Shown: piece after piece, positions 1-11,618 of the stretch
Numbering within the stretch: position 1 is the stretch's first letter
Layout: each line of letters starts with the position of its first letter
Source of the DNA: RBG-16-34-14 sp963798865
GTDB lineage: Bacteria; Bacteroidota; Ignavibacteria; Ignavibacteriales; Ignavibacteriaceae
DNA length: 64,000 nt
NCBI GenBank assembly: GCA_963798865.1
Contig: CAWCVZ010000004.1
Location: 1 to 64,000, forward strand
Direction of reading: 5' to 3'
The notes under the pieces: generated by a model
What the model was told of the DNA's origin: nothing
Seen by the model: the letters and a program-made list of their open reading frames with translations, nothing else
Database searches by the model: none
Position numbers and translations under genes: made by a program

Positions 1-1
1 T

Positions 2-460
2 GACAAAATAATAACCACTTTATCCGATGAACTTGCTTATGTAGAAAATTATCTTGATTTGGAAAAGTTCAGGAATGGAAATAAGTTCTGCTGGAAAATT
101 GAGCTTGGTGATAACCCTGATACAAATATTAAAATTCCTAAAATGCTCATTCATACTTTTGCAGAGAATGCTATTAAGCATGGGTTAAGACATCTTGAAG
201 AGGAAGGTGAATTGTTGATTTCAGTAAATGCAAGTTCTAATGAATACCATATTAAAATCAGCGATAATGGTGTTGGACGGAAAGCTGCTCATAAAATTGA
301 GACTGGTAATACCGGCAAAGGGTTAGGCATTCTCGATCAGATTCTCGATTTGTATTACAGCCTAACAAAGATCAGGATAACATATTATGTCAAAGATCTC
401 TTTGATGAGAATAAAAATGCTTTAGGTACGGAGGTAAAAATAAATATTCCGATTAGTTAA
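2..460 (+). CDS. Sensor histidine kinase, LytS/YehU type (5' partial)
   Basis: The reading frame is open from base 2, so the gene starts outside the window; the internal TTG at 59 is not its start. The first residues (LSDELAYVENYL) match the end of the His_kinase dimerisation region of LytS/YehU-type kinases, whose phospho-accepting His would lie just upstream. The ATP-binding domain follows, with the N box HTFAENAIKHGL, the G1 box ISDNGVGRK and the G2 box NTGKGLGI. The role is autophosphorylation and phosphotransfer to a response regulator, most likely the one encoded 200 bases downstream on the same strand. Membrane or sensor segments are not visible. The family call is firm and the signal is unknown. 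Confidence 0.9.
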   Translation, partial: DKIITTLSDELAYVENYLDLEKFRNGNKFCWKIELGDNPDTNIKIPKMLIHTFAENAIKHGLRHLEEEGELLISVNASSNEYHIKISDNGVGRKAAHKIETGNTGKGLGILDQILDLYYSLTKIRITYYVKDLFDENKNALGTEVKINIPIS

Positions 461-470
461 CTCATCCCAA

Positions 471-493
471 CCCTTCTCTTAAAAAGAGAAGGG
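471..493 (+). terminator. Perfect 10-bp hairpin after the kinase gene
   Basis: A CT-rich arm (471-480) pairs perfectly with 484-493 across a 3-base loop, 10 bases after the kinase stop codon. No T tract follows, so it could be a transcript-stabilising hairpin or a dispersed palindrome rather than a Rho-independent terminator. Confidence 0.4.
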
Positions 494-567
494 CTTGTTG
501 GAATATTTAACCTTGAACATATAACTTTTTGATAGATTTAAAAATATGAAGTCACATATGATAATAT

Positions 568-592
568 ATCTCTCTCTTTGTAAGAGAGAGAT
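568..592. repeat. Perfect 11-bp CT/GA hairpin
   Basis: Arms 568-578 and 582-592 are perfectly complementary with a 3-base loop, in the spacer between kinase and regulator. It resembles the CT-rich hairpins near 11.6 and 12.5 kb and is probably one of the dispersed palindromes of this genome. Confidence 0.5.
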
Positions 593-663
593 TAAAGAGA
601 GAGTTCAGGAGTTAGGAAAAATATCTTTTAATTCTTATGTGAATATTTTTATAATCTTTATTT

Positions 664-1274
664 ATGATGGAACCCGAAACAAAAAACATTAAATGTATTA
701 TCATTGACGATGAACAGGAATCCTGCGACAGGCTTGAGAGGCTGCTGAATAAAATTCCCGGCATTGAGGTATTAACAAAAGAGACTAAGCCGGATGCAGG
801 GATAAAAGGAGGTAACGCACTATTTCCCGATATTGTTTTTATTGATGTTGAAATGCCCGGTAAGAGCGGCTTTGATGTTGTAAATGAAATCAGAGATAAG
901 AATGTATTCCCAACTTTTATTTTTGTAACCGGCTACAATCAGTATGCAATAAAAGCTATCCGAAATGCTGCATTTGATTTCCTTTAAAACCGGTTGATAT
1001 TGATGAGCTTAAAGAAGCAATAAATCGCTTTACAGAACTACAGAAAGAAAAACAAAAAATTATTCTTCCTGAAAAATTAAAAACCAAATACTCTTTAACC
1101 GACAGGGAAGTAGAAATAATTGAACTTCTGCTTCAGGGAAATTCAAGTCAACAAATTGCAGATAAACTTTTTATTAGCAAACACACCGTAGATACACACC
1201 GCAGAAATATACTTGAGAAAACCGGGCTAAGCACAACTCTTGAAATATCTGCATTATTAAAAAACAAATCTTAA
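664..1274 (+). CDS. Response regulator with LuxR-type DNA-binding domain (frame break at about 985)
   Basis: The N-terminal receiver domain has the acidic pair D15-D16, phospho-acceptor D61 (FIDVEMPG) and the Thr in FVTGYNQ. The frame stops at 987 just before the conserved Lys. One extra T in the TTCCTTTAAAA run would restore FLLKP and continue through a GerE/LuxR helix-turn-helix (LTDREVEIIELL, then SKHTVDTHRRNILEKTG) to a stop at 1274, giving about 203 residues. A one-base homopolymer loss is therefore the simplest explanation. Start ATG 664 or 667. It probably takes phosphate from the upstream LytS-type kinase. LytS kinases usually pair with LytTR outputs, so the LuxR output is a variation. 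Targets are unknown. Confidence 0.85.
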
Positions 1275-1418
1275 TATTTAATTAAAAGTAAATTACTCAT
1301 TATTTATTCTCGGAATACTCATTGATGAGTATATTAAATAATTTCAAATCATTTTACCTTAATTACAGTAATAAAAATTTTAGAGAAAAATAAAATATTA
1401 CCTGTGAGGGCGAGATAA

Positions 1419-4400
1419 ATGAAAAAAATAATTTTAATTTTGGGAGTTGTCTTTATTCCAGCATTTCTCAGTGCTGCAACTATTAACATTTATGTGCATA
1501 ATGTAAATGGCAATTTAACTTCTAGCGCCGAAGTTAAACTTTATGATAATAATTGGAATATAATTGATTCAGGATATACTAACAGTTCCGGTATGGTATC
1601 TTTTGCATTATTGGATTATGGTACTTATAATTATGAAGTTTACTATACTGGCGATGCAAGGGAATTTTGGGGTAGTAAGGAAGATATTATTCTACAAAAT
1701 CCAACATTGACAAGTAATTTTACACGCTATTGGCCTTATCGATATAGTTACAATACACCCTCATCACCTGTATATACAAACAATCCAGTTACTTTTGATG
1801 TTACTGTAAAAAATAATGTATCCATTCCACGAAATGTAAAAGTAGAAATATGGGTAGACAGGAATCAGGCAAGTTCATGGCATTTTCACCAAATTAGTAA
1901 TTTACAATCCATAAATAGTAATGGAACAAAAACTTATACTTTTAATTTTGCACCAACAGAATCTGGTACTTATTATTGGAAAACGCACATATTATCTTAT
2001 AATGATGGTGCAGGTAATTATATTGTTACAGATTCATATTTATGGTCAACTGCATTTACAGTGATTGAACCTGCTCTTAGTATTACAAGTTTAACACCCA
2101 CAACAACACAGATACGGGATTGGGGTGAGTCGGTAACTTATACAATTACGGTTAAAGATGAAGCTGGTAATCCAATAAATGGTGCTTCAGTAAGTGGTAA
2201 TGATAATCTAATGTTACAATCATTTTCTCGAAGCACAAACAGTAATGGTATCGCAACCTATACAACAACTGTCCCCAATGGAAAAGTGAATGGTACATAT
2301 AGTATTACCTTTACTGCCAGTAAATCAGGATATACTAGTAGCTCTACATTAACTCGATATGTTGAAGTTGATCACACTCCTGCTCCAATTGCCAATTTCA
2401 TTGGTAACCCCACAAGTGGTAATTCACCATTAAATGTTCAGTTTACAGATCAGTCAAGTGGTACAATTACAAGTAGATCTTGGAATTTTGGAGATGGTGG
2501 AACAAGCAATTCTACAAATCCATCTCATACATATAATTTAGCTGGTACATACACTGTTAGTCTCACTATAACTGGCCCTGGTGGATCGGATACGGAGACA
2601 AAAAATAATTTTATTACAGTTAACCCAATTGTTGCTAATTTCTTCGGTAATCCCACAAGTGGTAATGCACCATTAAATGTTCAGTTCACAGATCAGTCAA
2701 GCGGTACAATTACAAGTAGAATCTTGGAATTTTGGAGATGGTGGAACAAGCAATTCTACAAATCCAACTCATACATATAATTCAGCTGGTACATACACTG
2801 TTAGTTTAACTGTATCTGGACCTGGAGGTTCTGATACAAAAACAAAAAATAATTATATAAATGTTAGTCAGCAATTAACAAGTATAACTGTAGGACAATT
2901 AAAAATATCAGGGGATCAAATAACTGGTGCTGCACCAAATTACACTATATCTGGTAATATAAAAATTGGACACATAAGTCATACAGGTTACTTAATTGAG
3001 AACTTAATAGGACCATTAACTGTAATACTAATTCGCAAACTATTACGATAAGCGGAGGTACCACATTTAGTATTAATGGTATTCAAGGATGGGTATGGGA
3101 TTTTTCTCAAACTCAAACTTGGAATTTTAATGCTGCCGCAGGATTAGTAACATATAATAGTAAGTTAAAATTAAATGATAACAGTACCATATATTTATTG
3201 TCCTCATCCTTTCAATTAGATTTTTTTAACAAATCGATAGATGCAATTGCTTCATTTGGTGGAGATGGTTACCTTCAAAACTTCGGAAATTTTGAAGCAT
3301 CAATAAATCTAACACAACTTTCTTTCGGGATACAGTTTTCTATAGGTACAAATATTCCATTAGGACCTTTGAATTTAGGAATTTTACAAAACACGGCGGG
3401 TATTTATTTTAATGTAATAGATCAGGTAATTAGTTTTAATGCTGATGTAGGAAATCTAGCAACTCTAAGTTTTGTAGGTATCGATGGTGCTGAATTTTCA
3501 TTTAGTCCTTGGGGTTCAATTTCTTTAGGGTTGAAACTGGATTTTATGGAAAGAAGAATTACGTTTACAGAGGATACAGGTATTGAGTTAGGACTTCTTA
3601 CTGACAATATTGAAAAAATTCCCGATTCTGTTTTTTATAAATTATTAAAGAAAGGGAAGATTCATTATGGGAGGGGCGATAAAAGTGATGAATTATTTTT
3701 ATCTGTTGGGTTAACTATAAAAGAGGGTTCATTCATTGATTTTGATGACTTAATATTATTCGGTACAGCCAGTATTGATATAGGATGGCATAATGTTTTT
3801 GAAGTTTCGGCAGTTTCTGTCACTTTACATCTTAATTTCCAGGAAAGTTTTATTTCAGGACAAATTCTTAGTCCTGGGATATCAATTGCTAAAGATTTAA
3901 GACCTGGAGGATGGTTTGATAGTATTGAAAATGAGGTTTCATTTGAATTCCGCTGGAGTAATCTAAATCCTAGTTTTACTTTTATAGGAGAATTTAATTC
4001 GCTTATTCCTTCTTTGTTACCAGACCTGGATGTAAGAGTTAAAAGTAGTTTATATGATTTTTCACCGAGATTAACAGGTTCATTAAGAGCTTGCTTTGAA
4101 TGGTTATGGTTACAATTTTGTCCTGGGGTGGATATAGTTATTTCATCTGAAGGACTTGAAGTATGGGGAATTATCATTTATAGTGGGGATAAAAACAAAA
4201 CAGATATTGTTACGGAAACAGATAGTGTACATATGTTAGCAAACCCTTATGCAAATACTGTTACAGGTACAATACTTAATGAAACTAAAATTCCGCAGAC
4301 TCAAATAAAAGTTAAACCCTTTAGCAATTTTAATTTTGTATACAATCCAAATGCACCAAATGCGGGTAATCTCCACCTACATTCAATAATAGACGGAACA

Positions 4401-5489
4401 AATTTAACTTGGAACTATAGAGATAATGGTGGTCAAATTACTGCTGCTCTATCTAATTTTGAAGGGTTTTCATTATCATTGGCATCAAATGCATATCTAA
4501 AATTACAAAGCAACACACAACCAAACAGATTTATTGAAATAAACATTGATGGCACATTTTTAACAAGTAATTTCAGTGATGGGTTTAGTTATTTCTCACC
4601 AGATAGTACTTTAAGTAATGGGAGAATATGGAAAATTATCAGAATTTATCCTGAGGATTCTACAGAGGAATTTGCTGCGAAAGTTACGCCTATAAATTCA
4701 AGTGATACACTGTTATTTACATTAGTAAAAGATGATCAAGTAATTAGTGATAAAATATTTTTTGCCAGATACAATTCTCATATTATGAATATGAGTACAT
4801 ATGAAATGGAAATTACACCTTCAGTAATGAACTATTCATTTACTAATGGAAATGATATAATTGGGCCAAATTCAGTTGATAATGTAGCTGTAGAAAATGG
4901 ACTTTTATACTTATCTCATATTTCGCATTCATTTGATACAAGTAATGGTAACTTTAGAATTAAATGGGAAACATCTTTTCCCACTAATAGTATTGTACAT
5001 TATGGGCCAAATGTAGAGGGGGCAATATATACACAATCAAATAATCAAATGCTTACTAATCATGACGTAATTATCACTGGATCCACATTACAACTTGGTT
5101 GGGTCTATCAGATTAAATGTACAAATAGTGATTCAGAAAGTGTTTATTCTGAATGGAGAATGTTTTCTGATTATCCAACTTCCATTGATGAATCAATTGA
5201 ATTACCACAAGAATATAGTTTATTACAGAATTATCCTAACCCCTTCAATCCATCAACTACAATATCATACCGGGTTCCTGAAGTATCGGATGTTGTATTA
5301 AAAGTTTATGATGTTATTGGAAGGGAAGTGAGTTCTTTGGTAAATGAAGAAAAAGCAGCAGGGGAGTATAGGATAAATTTTAATGCCGGTAATCTTGCCA
5401 GCGGAATATATTTTTATAGGCTGGAAGCCAAGTCTAAAGTTTCTAATAAAAACTTTACCAAAGTTGGTAAGATGGTATTGACGAAATGA
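1419..5489 (+). CDS. Large PKD-domain secreted protein with T9SS sorting domain (two frame breaks)
   Basis: A signal peptide (residues 1-19) is followed by Ig/carboxypeptidase-regulatory-like beta domains and two PKD domains carrying the WNFGDGGTSNSTNPxHTYN signature. A long beta-rich region follows, and the C-terminus is a type A T9SS sorting domain (NYPNPFNPSTTISY, ending GIYFYRLEAKSK). The frame breaks at about 2719, where one extra A separates the second PKD repeat from the otherwise matching first repeat, and again at about 3000. The total length (4071 nt) is still a multiple of three, so it is annotated as one protein of about 1356 residues. It is likely exported by T9SS and surface-attached or released; no catalytic motif was seen. 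ATG 1419 follows a GAGGGCGAG stretch. Confidence 0.82.
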
Positions 5490-5773
5490 ATATTAAAGAA
5501 AATATAAGGCAGTATTTATCACTAATTTAACCTATCAATGACTTGTTAAATAAAAAATAAAAAAATTTAATCCAAAAATATTTTAGAAACCTTTTGATTA
5601 TCAGAAAGAAATTATACAAGTTTCATTTAATGTTTTTAGAGGAAAGAAAACAGGGCGAGAAAAATATGGGTTTCTTCCTCTTGGTAATGACTTCCAGAGA
5701 AAAGATGAGTTAGGAAATTGAACTATTCTTAAAATAATCAACCAATTTCTGGCGTTCATTTAATGGAGGGTTT

Positions 5774-8700
5774 ATGAAAAATTTATTTACATCCACTTTT
5801 TTTATTATTATATTGTTTTATAAATCTATCTTTCCTCAAATTCCAACAAATGGTGTTTCTTTCACTGATACAAATAATGGAACTGCAGTAGGGGGTGGTG
5901 GAACAATACTGCTATATTCAGGCTCAATAGTACCTCAGGTGCCTTTAGTAATCATTACATATCCACCAGAGGGGCACATATTTAACGATTCTCTTGTTAC
6001 AGTTCAAGGTACAGCCAATGATCCATCAGGAAGTGTTGCATTGGTAGAAGTTAGATTAAATAGTGGCAATTGGCAGTTAGCAAATGGCATTACTAATTGG
6101 AGTATTGATTTAACAATAATTCCTGGTCCCAATACAATTGAAGCCAGGGCAAAGGATAATCAAGGGAATTATTCAGATACAGTAAGTGTCAATATAAGTT
6201 ATGGACAAATATATAATGGTTATCTTCTCTTGGCTTCTCAGGCAGAGGTAGATACTTTTAATTTCTATAGAATTAATGGTATTCTAGAAATACAAGAATC
6301 CATACCTGGAGATATAACAAATCTCGACGGATTATCAGAACTTACTGGAGTTATACCTAATGATGGACCTCGGGGCACTCTATCTATTGTTAATAATAGT
6401 GCTCTGATTGATGTTGATGGGTTATCAAACCTTACTTCGCTTAGATATTTATATATTGATAATAACAGTTCATTAACTAATGTCGATGGTTTGTCAAGTC
6501 TTAGTTCATTTTCAATATTCAATCCGAATTATCCAGTGGGTATAAGCATAACAAATAACAATGCTCTGAATAACATAGATGGATTGTCAGGTGTAACACA
6601 AATTGGAAACTATTGGACGGGCAATTTAACTATATCAAATAATGATGCTCTAACTAATATTGATGGGTTATCCAATCTTTCTATTCTTTCAGGTAATTTA
6701 ACAATAAGTGACAATGATGCCCTTACTAATCTTAATGGATTATCCAGTCTTCCCTTTGTTGGAAACGCTATGCACGGAAGTTCATTTACAATATCTAATA
6801 ATGATGCTTTAATCAATCTAGATGGATTAATTAATGGTTCATGGTGTTGCGGCTGGAGGGCCTGGGGGTGCAAATGGTTTATATATTACCGATAATGATG
6901 CTCTAACTAATATTGATGGATTATTAAATTTGACTGAATTAGGTGCACTGAGTATAATTAATAATAATGTTTTAACTAATCTTGATGGATTGTCAGGACT
7001 TACTCATCTTTATGTTGAATTTGGACAAGGACCTCTAATTATAAAAGATAATGATATCTTGACAAATATAGATGGATTATCAAACCTTGTTCAGGTTTAC
7101 AGTAATTTATTTATTCAAAATAATCCAGATTTAATAAGATTCTGCGGTCTATACAATTTATTTCTAAATAGCGGACTGGGAGGAAGTTATAATGTCTCGG
7201 GGAATGGGAGTAATCCAACTATACAGGATATAATAGATGACGGACCTTGTTCTTCACAACCAAACGGATTAGTTGCCTATTATCCTTTTAATGGTAATGC
7301 CAATGACGAAAGTGGTTACGATAATAATGGAACGGTGTACGGCGCATCGTTGACTGCAGATAGATTTGAAAATAATAATTCTGCATATCATTTTAATGGG
7401 TCAGATTACATCTCATTGGATACAACTTTTTTTAATGGCTCAACCGCTGTAACTGCGTTAAGCTATTCGCTGTGGTTTAAAGTTGATGAAATGCCAACAA
7501 CAAGTGCATATTCAATTTCAACTAAAGAGGGTTTTTGGCGCACAATAACTCTTCAATTAAACCCTGATGGCGTGATACATTTTGGAGGCTCTCAACCGAA
7601 TCCACAAAACTATTTTGAAATAAATTCATCCCAAGACGCATATAAAAAAAACCTTTGGTATTATTTGTGCATAACATATTCCAATTCTACCTTGGAAGAT
7701 GTTTCTTAATGGTCAAGTAATTCAGTCGGCTGTAATACCTTATTCATCACTAGATTATTCTTATTTAGTAGCTGGTAATTCTACAGCAACGAATTTTTTT
7801 GGCGCGGCAAATCCATTATCAGGAATTACAAATTTTATGATCGGAATAATTGACGATATAAAAATTTTTAATTATGCACTAGTTGACAGTGAAATAGAGA
7901 GTCTTTATCATGAAGGAGGATGGGGGTACACAAACTGGCAGGCAGAAATAAAAGTTACAGATGCAGGAAGTCTTGATGCATTAAAAACATTGACCTTTGG
8001 TCAGGATACAACTGCAACAGATTCAATTGACACAGAAATAGGAGAAGAAAATTACCTCCGCCGCCTCCCCCGGGTATTTTTGATGCAAGGTTTGAGTTTC
8101 CAACATTGACATCTGTTCAGTCATATATTGACTATAGGAATGATACATTACAAGCAATCGACTGGTCGTTATTAATCAGGGTGATTACCCAATTAACCTT
8201 TACTGGAATCCCGACTCACTTCCTTATGGATCATTCTATTTAGTAGATGTAACAGGAGGATCATTGATAAATGTAAATATGAAGACAGATAGTAGTGTAA
8301 GTATAACTATTTCAGCAATTACAAAGCTGTTTATTAAGTATGGCAGACAGAATAATGTTACTTTAGTTTTTAACTCGGGTTGGAATTTAATTTCAGCTCC
8401 TATATTTAAACCGGATATGAATAAAGATACTTATTATCCGGGTAATGAATCCAATGCTTTTAAATATAATTCAACTGGAGGATATCTGGTTGAAAACACT
8501 TTCACTCCTGGTAGGGGATATTGGTTGAAATTTTCAGATAGTGCAACATATAATATTCAAGGACTTAATTACAGGAAGAAGATTGATGTTCAATATGGGT
8601 GGAATATGGTAGGATTATTCGATTTCCCAGTTGAGGTAACCAATATTCAAACTAAACCTCCTGGGATAATATCATCGAACTTCTTTGAGTATAACAGCGG

Positions 8701-9448
8701 ATATTCTGTTGCCACAATGCTTAAGCCGGGAAAAGGATACTGGGTAAAATCGAATTCAATAGGTAAAATCGTTTTGGATCCATCAATATTGGTTAAGGAA
8801 ATAGTTGGAGCACAGAGTTCATTATATGATCACTTTGGAAAGATGAAGATTGAAGATGCATCAGGTAATGAAATGACTTTATATATTAGCGAAGATACAT
8901 TAAGCTGTGAATTACCGCCGCCTCCACCTCAAGGAATATTTGATGCAAGGTATATGACAGGGAATTTAGTTGAAAATATAAGTAGGGAGTCAAAGCAGAT
9001 TATTATTTCTTCGGCAACATACCCAGTAACAATAAGTGTGGAAGGAATTGAGATAATATTAAGCGATATAATAACAGGAAAGATAGTAAATGAGATTCTC
9101 AGGAGCGGCGAACGATTAGTCTTAAGTAATCCAAATATAAATATTCTTAAAATATCTGGAAAATTTGAGTCTGTGATACCAGATAGGTATAAATTATTTC
9201 AAAATTATCCGAATCCATTTAACCCATCAACAGTAATCGAGTTCGGAATACCTGAAGATACAAAGAATGTAAAACTTACAATATATAATGCCTTAGGAGA
9301 GAAGATAGCGGAGTTGATAAATAGTTCCTTAGAAGCCGGATACTATAAATACAGCTGGAATGCTTCAAACTATGCAAGCGGACTATATATATATGAATTG
9401 AAAACAGAAAAGTTTCATTCAATTAAAAAGATGATGCTTGTGAAATAG
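5774..9448 (+). CDS. Large LRR-like/LamG secreted protein with T9SS sorting domain (four frame breaks)
   Basis: A signal peptide is followed by an Ig-like domain (about 5935-6200). Then come roughly ten leucine-rich-like repeats built on DALTNIDGLSNL (6300-7130). A LamG/concanavalin-like domain begins at NGLVAYYPFNGNANDESG (7265-7915). Two copies of an LPPPPPxGIFDAR motif (about 8050 and 8920) follow, then a terminal type A sorting domain (NYPNPFNPSTVIEF). The frame changes at about 6830, 7690, 8050 and 8175, with net shift zero, and homology runs across every break. It was probably one protein of about 1224 residues, exported by T9SS and perhaps binding carbohydrate. ATG 5774 is preceded by GGAGGG. 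Confidence 0.8.
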
Positions 9449-9468
9449 TCTCATAATACTCCTCAATA

Positions 9469-9666
9469 ATGGATTTATACAGTGAGAGAGTAGCGGAGGC
9501 TTTGAGAGAGTTCATTAAAACCCCTATAAATTATAATGCCGGTAATCTTGCCAGCGGAATTTATTTTTACAGATTGGAAGCAAAGTCAAAAGTTTCAAAT
9601 AAAAACTTTTCCAAAGTTGGTAAGATGATATTGTTTAAATACTTGGTGTTTATTAAGTTATCATAA
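9469..9666 (+). pseudogene. Orphan fragment of a T9SS sorting domain
   Basis: The 65-residue frame consists mainly of the last half of a sorting domain (NAGNLASGIYFYRLEAKSK). Bases 9529-9641 are nearly the same as 5377-5489, the end of the PKD protein. The first residues do not resemble a signal peptide and no cargo domain precedes it. The fragment probably remains from a duplicated or deleted cargo gene. Confidence 0.6.
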
Positions 9667-9791
9667 AAAATATATTTTTTCTGGTAGCCTACGACTTCCT
9701 CGAGGCTCATTCTCCTTGTCTTTAGCAACCTGTGTTAATTAAATTGGCATAAACCTGCTGATTTTTGCAATAGGGAAGTAAAAAGTTAAAA

Positions 9792-10061
9792 TTAAAATAC
9801 ATAGCCAAAATTAAAAATATAAAACTTAATCTGTCGTTTCTCACCTTTCAAGTCTTTCATTTCTCGTCTCCTTTCCAGTCTCTTAAACATTTTATACATC
9901 CCTCTATTAAAGATTTTATTTATACTTACCTCTTTACCATCCACCACAGCATAATAATCCCAAGCCCAGTTTTTTTTTAATTTTTGTAATGCTTCTTTTG
10001 CGGTACTTTTCCCGGCTTTTATTTCATTAGTCAGTTTAACTACATTTTCAGGCATTTTCAT
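9792..10061 (-). CDS. Small basic hypothetical protein
   Basis: An 89-residue reading frame rich in Lys and Arg (NEIKAGKSTAKEALQKLKKNWAWDYYAVVDGKE). The family is not recognised. Its last 20 residues have low complexity and may be read-through after a lost stop. It is the most distal of three minus-strand genes that begin with the sigma-like gene at 11106. It is probably a real gene because of its position and codon use, but no function can be assigned. Confidence 0.4.
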   Translation of the reverse strand: MKMPENVVKLTNEIKAGKSTAKEALQKLKKNWAWDYYAVVDGKEVSINKIFNRGMYKMFKRLERRREMKDLKGEKRQIKFYIFNFGYVF

Positions 10062-10151
10062 TTTATTAACCCTTATTTTATTTACAAAACACCTCTCTCA
10101 CTTCTTGTCTTTTACATCTCCCGTCTTACTTCTCACCTCTCACCTTCTCCC

Positions 10152-10427
10152 TTATTCCTGTTCAATTAATTGCACCTCATAATGCTCTCCTTCTTCCTCA
10201 TTCGCTGACCTGATCTTCTCCATCACCTCGTTCTTTGATTCTTCGGCATTTATACCAGCCTGCAAAAGCTCTTTCTCCATCTCCTCAACTTTTACTTCTT
10301 CATCGCTGAAGTAAAAGCTTAAAAAATTTTTTAATGCTTCTTTTTTCATTTTTGCCCTCGCCTGTTTTAATTTAAAAAACTTTTCACTTTCCTTTACTCT
10401 TAATCCTGTTCGATACCCCATACTCAC
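10152..10427 (-). CDS. Small charged coiled-coil hypothetical protein
   Basis: Up to 91 residues, Glu/Lys-rich and predicted helical (EEVKVEEMEKELLQAGINAEESKNEVMEKI). The longest frame overlaps the end of the sigma-like gene by 44 bases. An ATG at 10349, preceded by a GAGGG stretch, would remove the overlap and leave 65 residues; that start looks as good. Tight coupling to the sigma-like gene suggests a partner or regulator, but this is inference from position only. Confidence 0.45.
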   Translation of the reverse strand: MSMGYRTGLRVKESEKFFKLKQARAKMKKEALKNFLSFYFSDEEVKVEEMEKELLQAGINAEESKNEVMEKIRSANEEEGEHYEVQLIEQE

Positions 10428-11106
10428 TACTAAGTACTTCTTTATTAACTATCCTTCTGATTCTCTTCTTTGCATTCTCAACATCTTTAACCGTTAAATT
10501 TAAGTTTTCAGCAATCCTCATATTTGAATTTATTTGTTTAAGCATTTCTTCAAAAACATAATAAGCGTCCGCATCATTGCCCGCTTCCAGGCTTGCCCGG
10601 CATCTCTCTATCCTTTGAAATTCATTATTCTCCAGTTCTTTATAAATACAATCTTCGAAAGCTCCCGATGTAATATTTTCATCTGGCATTCCGTCTTCAT
10701 CAAAATAACTTATGTAAGTAATATGTTTACCTGTTTTGATTCTCTTATATTCGTTTCTTATAAAACTGAAAATTGACATCATAAGCTGCCGGTAAATATC
10801 AAACTTTTTCTTATTCCATTTTCTTTCACCTTCAATCAGTTTTATTATTACTACCTGTACAATGTCTTCAGCATTCAACAATCCCATAGCATCTTTCCTG
10901 AAGTATAGTCTTATCTTTTTCAGTGCATAGTAGAGCAGTTTGGTATGGAGCCTCGGATCATTCTTATAGGCAAAGTTTATAGCTTTCCAAACTTCTTTTG
11001 TACTTGCATATTCGTCATTATCAATACCTTTTATCTCAACATCATCTAAAAGAACAGTATCAGTAATCAGTTCTGTTTTTTCCCCTGAATACTGAACAAG
11101 GTTCAT
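10384..11106 (-). CDS. Sigma-70-like transcription factor
   Basis: About 240 residues. The middle resembles sigma region 2: LLNAEDIVQVVIIKLIEGERKW followed by an aromatic/basic stretch ending FIRNEYKR. Near the C-terminus MRIAENLNLTVKDVENAKKRI fits a region-4 helix-turn-helix. The start is placed at ATG 11106 because GGAGG lies five bases upstream; the longer TTG start would put the ribosome binding site inside the gene. It is longer and more divergent than the ECF factor at 51.2-51.7 kb. Two small genes follow on the same strand. The five-unit 11-bp repeat lies about 270 bases upstream and could be a control element; that link is inferred. Confidence 0.65.
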   Translation of the reverse strand: MNLVQYSGEKTELITDTVLLDDVEIKGIDNDEYASTKEVWKAINFAYKNDPRLHTKLLYYALKKIRLYFRKDAMGLLNAEDIVQVVIIKLIEGERKWNKKKFDIYRQLMMSIFSFIRNEYKRIKTGKHITYISYFDEDGMPDENITSGAFEDCIYKELENNEFQRIERCRASLEAGNDADAYYVFEEMLKQINSNMRIAENLNLTVKDVENAKKRIRRIVNKEVLSSEYGVSNRIKSKGK

Positions 11107-11372
11107 ATATTCCTCCAAATTTTTATGCTTCTATAATACGTATACTCTCTTTTTTTCAATTTTGCCGTTCTCCTCTAAAAAAAATTTTTGGCAAAACCTG
11201 GTGAAAGAGAGTAATTGTTAATAAAGGCTAAAACATATAAGCAGTTTGTATAACAGAACGGAAAAGCAAACCCTCAATATCATGATAGATGAACTTAAGC
11301 AAGATAATAAAAGAAATTAAAAATTACTTAAGCTTTTTGTCTTCAGTAAAAAAGTTTAAGCTATATTGAATC

Positions 11373-11427
11373 TCCGTAACAACTCCGTAACAAAACCGTA
11401 ACAAATCCGAAACAAAGCCGTAACAAA
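11373..11427 (+). repeat. Five tandem 11-bp direct repeats (NCCGTAACAAA)
   Basis: Five head-to-tail units of exactly 11 bp occupy 11373-11427, with consensus NCCGTAACAAA; a partial sixth begins at 11428. Only the first base, one internal base (unit 4 has CCGAAAC) and the final base of unit 1 vary. An 11-bp period puts each unit on nearly the same face of the helix, which fits cooperative protein binding, such as an iteron-like operator. Confidence 0.75.
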
Positions 11428-11530
11428 GCCGCTTGAGGTAAAAATGAATTTGAACTTTTTAAGAAATTAATTGAGGGCAAAACAATAAAAATGAAAAGAC
11501 CCCGCCCTCCCCCTGGAATAAAAGTCTAAT

Positions 11531-11558
11531 GTCATACTGAGCTTAGTCGAAGTATGAC
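11531..11558. repeat. Dispersed 28-bp interrupted palindrome, copy 1
   Basis: GTCATAC and GTATGAC flank a GTCGA-containing centre. A second copy, differing at one position, lies at 12616-12643 in the same orientation on the other side of the gene at 11695-12378. Confidence 0.7.
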
Positions 11559-11618
11559 ACTTGTAAAATGAAATAATAAAAACAATGTCATTATATGGCA
11601 AAAACTCAAACTTCTTTT

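Noticed and set aside
3665..4177. 170-codon open frame on the minus strand inside the PKD protein gene
   Set aside because: It is the antisense shadow of a real coding frame, lacks a ribosome binding site and has no family features.
11373..11427. Considered as a CRISPR array
   Set aside because: Units are 11 bp and head-to-tail without spacers.
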